Positions 6,742 to 10,969 of a DNA stretch of 10,969 nt are shown here, piece after piece; position 1 is the stretch's first letter; every line of letters begins with the position of its first letter. Made by a program: the position numbers and the translations under genes. The notes beneath the pieces were generated by a model. That model searched no databases. It was not told the origin of the DNA and saw only the letters and a program-made list of their open reading frames with translations. The DNA lies in NCBI GenBank assembly GCA_025928535.1, contig JAICJJ010000042.1, positions 1 through 10,969 of the forward strand, read 5' to 3'. This DNA comes from Thermomicrobiales bacterium (GTDB lineage: Bacteria > Chloroflexota > Chloroflexia > Thermomicrobiales > UBA6265).

Positions 6742-7605
6742 TCAGACCGACGCGGCCGCGCCGATCAGGCCGCGCAGGGCGGCGAGGTTGCGCTTGTCGT
6801 CGGCGTCGTCGTCCCCTTTCGGCGTTTCGAGGATGCCGGGCAAGCCGGCGAGCCGGGCGTCGTTCAGGATGAAGCGGAACGGCTCGAGGCCGAGTTCGCC
6901 TTCGCCGATATGGGTGTGCCGGTCGACGTGGCTGCCGAGCCCCTTTTTCGAGTCGTTGAGGTGGAGCGCCTTCAGCCGGCTCAGCCCGACGATTTCGTCG
7001 AACGCGGCCATCGTCGCCGCGTAACTCGCTTCGTCGCGCAGATCGTAGCCGGCGGCGAAGACGTGGCAGGTGTCGAAGCAGACGCCGATCCGGGACTGGT
7101 CGGCGATGCCGCCGACGATGGCGGCGACCTCCTCGAACGAACGGCCGAGCGTCGTTCCCTGGCCGGCCGTCGTTTCGATCAGGATCATCGCCTCGCCTTC
7201 AGGTCGTTCGGCATGAATTCGATCGATCGCGTCGATGACGCGGGCGATGCCGGTTTCGACGCCGGCGCCGAGATGCGCGCCGGGGTGGGAGACGAGGTAG
7301 GGCACGCCGAGCAGATCGCAGCGATCGAGTTCGTCGCGAAACGCGAGCCGCGACTTTTCCCAAAGGGCGTCGTCGCTCGAGGCGATGTTGATCAGGTACG
7401 AGTCATGGGCGACGAGCGCCTTCATGCCCGATTCGCCCCAGCGCGCGCGAAATCGTTCCGCCGCGTCGGGGGCGATCGGCTTGGCGTTCCACTGGTTGGC
7501 GTTCTTGGTGAAGATCTGGCAGGCGGTCATCTCGCAGGCAAGCGCCCGGTCGATCGCCCGCTCGTGCCCGCCGGCAACCGACATGTGCGCGCCCAATTCC
7601 AGCAC
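6742..7605 (-). CDS. nfo: Deoxyribonuclease IV (AP endonuclease, endonuclease IV family)
   Basis: Endonuclease IV cuts DNA 5' of abasic sites and trims blocked 3' ends in base-excision repair, using three zinc ions. The protein has 287 residues, the usual length. It opens MLELGAHMSVAGG, as the family does, from a GTG at 7605 with GAGGAGG six bases upstream. The signature segments are present: GVCFDTCHVFAAGYD (174-188) and HLNDSKKGLGSHVDRHTHIG (215-234). All expected metal ligands can be assigned: His67, His107, Glu144, Asp178, His181, His215, Asp228, His230 and Glu260. It is the first gene of the minus-strand run; the glycosidase-like gene follows after 33 bases, so the two may share a transcript although their roles differ. 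The upstream region is the inverted-repeat island at 7651-7806. Confidence 0.96.
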   Translation of the reverse strand: MLELGAHMSVAGGHERAIDRALACEMTACQIFTKNANQWNAKPIAPDAAERFRARWGESGMKALVAHDSYLINIASSDDALWEKSRLAFRDELDRCDLLGVPYLVSHPGAHLGAGVETGIARVIDAIDRIHAERPEGEAMILIETTAGQGTTLGRSFEEVAAIVGGIADQSRIGVCFDTCHVFAAGYDLRDEASYAATMAAFDEIVGLSRLKALHLNDSKKGLGSHVDRHTHIGEGELGLEPFRFILNDARLAGLPGILETPKGDDDADDKRNLAALRGLIGAAASV

Positions 7606-7611
7606 TCGCGG

Positions 7612-7618
7612 CCTCCTC
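7612..7618 (-). promoter_or_regulatory. Ribosome binding site of nfo
   Basis: GAGGAGG on the minus strand lies six bases before the GTG at 7605. It settles the start of a frame that stays open upstream to 8562 only because it lies antisense to the glycosyltransferase gene. Confidence 0.8.
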
Positions 7619-7659
7619 GTCGTTCCATCGTCGCCCGGCGGATTTGACCATACCACGCG

Positions 7660-7691
7660 AGTCGGGGAGTCGAGAAGTCGAGGAGTCGAGA
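7660..7691. repeat. 8-base tandem array, AGTCGRGR x4
   Basis: Four units vary only at the purines: AGTCGGGG, AGTCGAGA, AGTCGAGG, AGTCGAGA. It lies about 55 bases upstream of the nfo start, where a promoter would be expected. Confidence 0.9.
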
Positions 7692-7760
7692 AGAACGACG
7701 GCGGGGCGTTCCGCTGGACCGGCATCCTGAGCCACGAAAGATGCCAAGGCGCACCCCACT

Positions 7761-7792
7761 CCTCGACTTCTCGACTTCTCGACTCCTCGACT
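7761..7792. repeat. 8-base tandem array, YCTCGACT x4
   Basis: Four units (CCTCGACT, TCTCGACT, TCTCGACT, CCTCGACT) form the inverted partner of 7660-7691. It lies about 75 bases upstream of the glycosyltransferase start. Confidence 0.9.
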
Positions 7793-7866
7793 CGTCCTGC
7801 GTGGTAGAGTCGGGCCGTTGGCGGCGAAGCGGCGGATGCGCCGGGAGCAAGGGGAAGCGCGCGCGG

Positions 7867-8640
7867 GTGAACCAGACGGACCGGCGCGACGCCGCCCCGA
7901 GCCTTTCCCTCGTCATTCCAGCCTATAACGAGGCCGCCCGCATCGGACGGACGATCGAAGCCGCCCTCGCCTGGCTCGATGTGCAGCCGTATTGCGGCGA
8001 GTTGATCGTCGTCGACGACGGCAGTACCGATGGCGCCGACCGGATCGCGCTGGCGGCGATTGACGGCGCGGCGCGGGCACGCCTGCTGCGCATCCCGCAT
8101 GGCGGCAAGGCGGCCGCGGTCCGCGCCGGCATGCTGGCCGCGACCGGCGATCAGATCGGGTTTTGCGACGCCGACCTGGCGACGCCGCTCTCCTATTTCG
8201 ATCGCTTGCGCGCCGCGCTGGCGGCCGGATGCGACGTCGCCATCGGCTCGCGCGAAGGGGTCGGCGCGCGGCGGCTCGGCGAGCCGGTCTACCGCCATCT
8301 GATGGGGCGCGTCTTCAACGGCATCGTCCGGCTGGCGGTGCTGCCGGGCATCCAGGACACGCAATGCGGCTTCAAGCTCTTCACCCGGCCGGCGGCCGAA
8401 GCGATCCTGGCGCGGGCCCGGCTCTATCGGGACGCCGAGGTGGTCGCCGGGCCGCGGGTGACCGCGTTCGACGTCGAGTTGCTCGTCGTCGCCCGCGCCC
8501 TCGGCTTGCGCGTCTGCGCCACGCCAGTTGTCTGGACCTATGGCGTCGGAAGTAAAGTACATCCCGCGCGGGACACCTGGAACAATGTGCGCGATCTGTT
8601 CCAGGTCTGGTGGAATCTACGACGAGGCCGATATCGGTGA
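7867..8640 (+). CDS. Family 2 glycosyltransferase, ALG5/DPM1-like (probable polyprenyl-phosphate sugar transferase)
   Basis: This 257-residue GT-A enzyme would move a hexose from a nucleotide sugar, probably to a polyprenyl phosphate, at the cytoplasmic face of the membrane. Motifs: LSLVIPAYNE (13-22), VVDDGSTDG (48-56), the metal-binding DAD (101-103), GSRE (127-130) and DTQCGFKLF (164-172), which is characteristic of the dolichyl-phosphate glucosyl/mannosyl-transferase group; FDVELL (201-206) follows. No membrane span is present, so it is soluble or peripheral and lacks the C-terminal GtrA-like or anchor part of some relatives. I chose the GTG at 7867, with AAGGGGAA ten bases upstream; the ATG at 7741 would place repeat sequence in the protein. 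The stop overlaps the metG start by GTGA. Sugar and acceptor cannot be told from sequence. Confidence 0.92.
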   Translation: MNQTDRRDAAPSLSLVIPAYNEAARIGRTIEAALAWLDVQPYCGELIVVDDGSTDGADRIALAAIDGAARARLLRIPHGGKAAAVRAGMLAATGDQIGFCDADLATPLSYFDRLRAALAAGCDVAIGSREGVGARRLGEPVYRHLMGRVFNGIVRLAVLPGIQDTQCGFKLFTRPAAEAILARARLYRDAEVVAGPRVTAFDVELLVVARALGLRVCATPVVWTYGVGSKVHPARDTWNNVRDLFQVWWNLRRGRYR

Positions 8641-10382
8641 GCGACACGAACGAAACGACCCGGACACCGGAACACATTCTCGTCGCGGTGGCCTGGCCCT
8701 ACGCCAGTGGACCGCGGCATCTCGGGCATGCCGCCGGCGCGTACGTGCCGCCGGACATCTTCGCCCGCTATCACCGGATGGCGGGCAATCATGTCCTGAT
8801 GGTCTCCGGCTCCGACATGCACGGCACGCCGATCATGGTCGCCGCCGACAAGCGGGGCGTGCCGACGCGGGAACTGGCCGAAGCGAACCATCGCGACATC
8901 GCCGCCAGTTTCGAGCGGCTGGGCCTTTCGTACGACCTCTACACCACGACGCTGACGCCGATCCATTACCGGGTGACGCAGGATTTTTTCCTGCGTCTGC
9001 TCGAACGCGGCTACCTCTTCGAGGACACCCAACTGGCGATGTACGACCCCGAGGCGAAGCGGTTTTTGCCCGACCGCTACGTCGAGGGCACCTGCCCGCA
9101 TTGCGGCTACGGCGACGCCCGCGGCGACCAATGCGACAACTGCGGCCGCACGCTCGACCCGATCGACCTGATCGAACCGCGCTCGAAGTTGTCCGGCGCG
9201 CGCCCCGAAACGCGGGAAACGACGCATTTCTTTCTCGATCTGCCGCAATTCACCCCGGCGCTGCTCGATTGGGTCGAAGGAGTCGGCCGGCACTGGCGGC
9301 CGGCGGTGATGAATTTCACGCTCGGCTGGCTCCATGAAGGGCTCAAGCCCCGCGCCATCACCCGCGATCTCGATTGGGGCGTGCCGATCCCGCTGCCCGG
9401 CTATGAAGACAAGCGAATCTATGTCTGGTTCGACGCCGTCATCGGCTATCTCTCCGCGTCGATGGAGTGGGCCGAGCGGCAGGGCGAGCCGGACGCCTGG
9501 AAACGCTGGTGGGCGTTGGGAGCGGACGGAACCGCGCCGGGCCGCGCCTACTACTTCATCGGCAAGGACAACATTCCCTTCCACGCCATCATCTGGCCGG
9601 CGATGCTCATGGGCTACGGCGGCTTCGCGCTGCCGTACGACGTCCCGGCCAACGAATTCCTGACGCTTGGCGGCCAGAAGTTGTCGTCGTCGCGGACCTA
9701 CACGGCGCGCTTGCCGTTCCTGCCGGAAGCGCTCGATCTGTTCGACGCCGACGCGATCCGCTTTTTCCTGACGATCAACGCGCCGGAAAACCGCGACACC
9801 GATTTTTCCTGGGACGAGTTCCAGCGTCGCAACAACGACGAACTCGTCGCCACCTACGGCAACGCGGTGCACCGCCTGCTCAGTTTTCTGCAGTCGCGCT
9901 CTGGCGGAATCGTGCCGGAGCCGGGCGAACTGACGCCCACGGACGAAGCGATGCTGGCCCAGGCCAACGCCGTGTTCGCCGCTGTCGGCGAGCAGATCGA
10001 AGCCGTCCATCTGCGGGAAGCGCTGCGGCTGACGATGGGGCTCGCCGGCGCGCTCAATCGCTATCTTGACGAAGCCGCGCCGTGGAAGACGATCAAGACC
10101 GACCCAGCGCGGGCGGCGACCGCGCTCTGGACGGCGCTGCAAACCGTCTCGGCGCTGCGCGTGCTGACTGCGCCGTTTTTGCCGTTTTCGGCCCAGCGCC
10201 TGCATGAATTGCTCGGCGACGAAGGCTCTGTCCACGAATTGACATGGATCATGCGCCCGTTGCCGGCGGGTCGCGCGCTGCCGCCGCCGGCTCCGCTCTT
10301 CCGCAAACTGGATGACGAGGAACTGGCGGCCCTCGTCCAGCGGCTGGCGCCCGAAACCCCCGAGACCGGCGAACCGTTGTAA
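8637..10382 (+). CDS. metG: Methionyl-tRNA synthetase
   Basis: This class I aminoacyl-tRNA synthetase charges tRNA-Met, including the initiator. It has 581 residues from the GTG at 8637, which overlaps the glycosyltransferase stop (GTGA) and has GAGG nine bases upstream; a GTG at 8610 would add nine residues. Motifs: PYASGPRHLGH (21-31, HIGH motif as HLGH), a zinc knuckle CPHC...CDNC (Cys153, 156, 166, 169), RDLDWGVP (243-250), YVWFDAVIGY (262-271), IGKDN (308-312) and the KMSKS loop as KLSSS (348-352). The anticodon-binding helical domain follows and the protein ends soon after it, without the C-terminal tRNA-binding (OB-fold) domain found in some MetRS. The KLSSS loop lacks the second lysine of KMSKS; I regard it as family variation. 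Translation is probably coupled to the glycosyltransferase, an unusual partner. Confidence 0.97.
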   Translation: MSDTNETTRTPEHILVAVAWPYASGPRHLGHAAGAYVPPDIFARYHRMAGNHVLMVSGSDMHGTPIMVAADKRGVPTRELAEANHRDIAASFERLGLSYDLYTTTLTPIHYRVTQDFFLRLLERGYLFEDTQLAMYDPEAKRFLPDRYVEGTCPHCGYGDARGDQCDNCGRTLDPIDLIEPRSKLSGARPETRETTHFFLDLPQFTPALLDWVEGVGRHWRPAVMNFTLGWLHEGLKPRAITRDLDWGVPIPLPGYEDKRIYVWFDAVIGYLSASMEWAERQGEPDAWKRWWALGADGTAPGRAYYFIGKDNIPFHAIIWPAMLMGYGGFALPYDVPANEFLTLGGQKLSSSRTYTARLPFLPEALDLFDADAIRFFLTINAPENRDTDFSWDEFQRRNNDELVATYGNAVHRLLSFLQSRSGGIVPEPGELTPTDEAMLAQANAVFAAVGEQIEAVHLREALRLTMGLAGALNRYLDEAAPWKTIKTDPARAATALWTALQTVSALRVLTAPFLPFSAQRLHELLGDEGSVHELTWIMRPLPAGRALPPPAPLFRKLDDEELAALVQRLAPETPETGEPL

Positions 10383-10437
10383 CGGTGTGGACGGGGCAGG
10401 TCGCCCCCCTGGCGACGTGGGCGGGACCGTTGGGCGG

Positions 10438-10466
10438 TGGACAAGCGCCGCCAGCGATGCTATAAG
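10438..10466 (+). promoter_or_regulatory. Sigma-70-like promoter for the 108-residue protein gene
   Basis: TGGACA (10438-10443) and TATAAG (10461-10466) are separated by exactly 17 bases, five of six matches to each consensus hexamer. Transcription would start near 10473, leaving a leader of about 74 bases before the ATG at 10547. It is the best promoter in the window, in line with strong expression of a small abundant protein. The rest of the 164-base gap after metG (10383-10546) has a six-base GTCGCC/GGCGAC hairpin (10400-10416) without a T-run. Confidence 0.7.
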
Positions 10467-10472
10467 TCAAGC

Positions 10473-10518
10473 GGACCTGGGAAGGTGACGCTTCCTGCGC
10501 GCCAAACGAGGTGGGTCC
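10473..10518 (+). promoter_or_regulatory. Possibly structured 5' leader
   Basis: GGACC (10473-10477) can pair with GGTCC (10514-10518), enclosing a hairpin GGAAG/CTTCC (10480-10495). The stems are short and no known riboswitch class is recognisable. It may stabilise the mRNA or be chance. Confidence 0.25.
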
Positions 10519-10546
10519 ACGGGGAGCAAACGGAGGGTCGTTTCAC

Positions 10547-10873
10547 ATGTCTGATTTCCTTGAGGCCCAGTCGAAGCTGGCCGACCTGCAGGGCAAGTTC
10601 CTTGGCACGTCGACTGGCCCGACGTTCACCGCGTCGGCCGGCAACGGCGGCGTGGCGACGGCGGGCGCGAATGGCGGCGCCGCGTCGCTCGGCGACATCA
10701 ACAGCGGCGGCAACGCCGGCAACGCCATCGGCGTCGGCGACACCGCGTGGGGCGATGTCTCCGTCAACGGCGGCTCGGTTTCGAACAACACCAGCCTGGG
10801 CGTCGCCGCCAACGGCGGCACGGCGATCGCCGACGCCTCCGGCGGCAACTACAACCTGGCTTTCGTCAGCTAG
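10547..10873 (+). CDS. Gly/Asn/Ala-rich small protein, unknown function
   Basis: This 108-residue protein begins MSDFLEAQSKLADLQGKFLG, a probable amphipathic helix holding both lysines (10 and 17), and continues as a low-complexity body rich in Gly, Ala, Asn, Ser, Val and Asp. NGG recurs at 33, 42, 74 and 89, and the pattern of alternating small and hydrophobic residues suggests a beta-helix or other repeated beta structure. There is no Cys and no Arg, the charge is acidic, and no signal peptide or membrane span is visible. The ATG at 10547 has GGAGG about ten bases upstream; an upstream GTG (10511) in frame has no such support. It has its own promoter and terminator, and almost uniform GGC/AAC codon choice, all suggesting high expression. 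A surface, matrix or storage structural protein is possible; I recognise no family. Confidence 0.8.
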   Translation: MSDFLEAQSKLADLQGKFLGTSTGPTFTASAGNGGVATAGANGGAASLGDINSGGNAGNAIGVGDTAWGDVSVNGGSVSNNTSLGVAANGGTAIADASGGNYNLAFVS

Positions 10874-10908
10874 GTCCTTCGGGCGGAGTTCAATCCGCTC
10901 GCTGGCTG

Positions 10909-10948
10909 CCGGCCCCGGTCACGCGACCGGGGCCGGTTTTGTTTTGTT
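10909..10948 (+). terminator. Strong intrinsic terminator
   Basis: A perfect 12-base stem, CCGGCCCCGGTC (10909-10920) with GACCGGGGCCGG (10925-10936), closes a four-base ACGC loop and is followed by TTTTGTTTTGTT (10937-10948). It lies 36 bases after the stop of the 108-residue protein gene. Confidence 0.92.
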
Positions 10949-10969
10949 GGCCCTCACCCCCTGCCCCTC
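10949..10969. repeat. Possible edge of a C-rich dispersed repeat
   Basis: The window ends in CCCTCACCCCCTGCCCCTC, wording I associate with a common intergenic palindrome (CCCTCTCCC...GGGAGAGGG) of many bacterial genomes. The second arm would lie outside the window, so this cannot be confirmed. Confidence 0.3.

Larger units (their letters stand above)
7651..7806. repeat. 156-base inverted-repeat island between nfo and the glycosyltransferase gene
   Basis: The ends are TACCACGC (7651-7658) and its reverse complement GCGTGGTA (7799-7806). Inside each end is a four-unit 8-base array in inverted orientation: AGTCGGGG, AGTCGAGA, AGTCGAGG, AGTCGAGA (7660-7691), and CCTCGACT, TCTCGACT, TCTCGACT, CCTCGACT (7761-7792). 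The centre holds GGCATC...GATGCC (7721-7745) around a CCTGAGC...CGAA core like that of the palindrome at 2177-2254. The island fills most of the divergent intergenic region, so it must affect or carry both promoters. It is non-coding: the ATG-led frame at 7741 would translate the repeat. Confidence 0.85.

Noticed and set aside
7741..7866. N-terminal extension of the glycosyltransferase from the ATG at 7741
   Set aside because: It would translate the inverted-repeat island (LLDFSTSRLLDSS) and has no family counterpart; the GTG at 7867 has a ribosome site and gives a normal N-terminus.
7606..8562. Extension of nfo upstream of 7605
   Set aside because: The open frame continues only as antisense of the glycosyltransferase and through the repeats; the GTG at 7605 gives the expected family N-terminus with a strong ribosome site.
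9678..9692. KLSSS in place of KMSKS as a sign of inactive MetRS
   Set aside because: The first lysine and the loop context are kept, and the remaining motifs (HLGH, WFDA, GKDN, zinc cysteines) are intact; substitutions in this loop occur in functional synthetases.
10400..10416. Intrinsic terminator for metG
   Set aside because: The stem is only six bases (GTCGCC/GGCGAC) and no T-run follows.
10473..10518. Known riboswitch upstream of the 108-residue protein
   Set aside because: Stems are short and no conserved core of a known class can be recognised; kept only as a low-confidence structured leader.

Overview
The window is GC-rich and densely coded. Taken together, the genes suggest a member of the phylum Chloroflexota, most likely near Thermomicrobia/Sphaerobacter. 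The evidence is a long pre-signal stretch followed by a Tat-type signal on a family-5 solute-binding protein, the type of glycosidase-like membrane protein present, frequent GTG starts, and intergenic CTGAGC...CGAA-type palindromes. This placement rests on protein style, not on a marker-gene comparison.

Layout. A peptide/nickel-class ABC substrate-binding protein occupies 16-1866 (minus). A 504-base non-coding stretch (1867-2370) is a mosaic of 8-base tandem repeats and palindromes. Then comes a minus-strand run, read from right to left: deoxyribonuclease IV (nfo, 6742-7605), a membrane-anchored glycoside-hydrolase-like protein that has lost both expected catalytic glutamates (4933-6708), a possible 14-codon leader ORF (4775-4819), a UPF0104/LPG_synthase_TM-type membrane protein (3657-4778), a 75-residue single-span membrane protein (3427-3654) and a MoxR AAA+ ATPase (2371-3390). 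Divergent from nfo, across a second inverted-repeat island (7651-7806), a plus-strand pair encodes a family-2 glycosyltransferase of the ALG5/DPM1 type (7867-8640) and methionyl-tRNA synthetase (metG, 8637-10382), with start and stop codons overlapping. A separate small gene for a Gly/Asn/Ala-rich 108-residue protein (10547-10873) has a good sigma-70-like promoter and a strong intrinsic terminator.

How the genes may work together. The glycosyltransferase, the UPF0104-type membrane protein and the glycosidase-like protein all fit lipid-linked sugar or cell-envelope work, so this may be a small envelope locus interleaved with housekeeping genes (nfo, metG). That link is inferred from neighbourhood. 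The MoxR ATPase lacks its usual DUF58/VWA partner inside the window.

Most notable signals: (1) the double catalytic-residue loss in the glycosidase-like protein; (2) two loci where 8-base tandem arrays (AGTCGRGR) lie in inverted orientation around a CTGAGC...CGAA palindrome, with a hint of a third array at the left edge; (3) the duplicated start region of the UPF0104 gene; (4) the unrecognised low-complexity small protein. I saw no CRISPR array, transposase, phage gene, tRNA or rRNA. I cannot claim a complete new system from this sequence alone.
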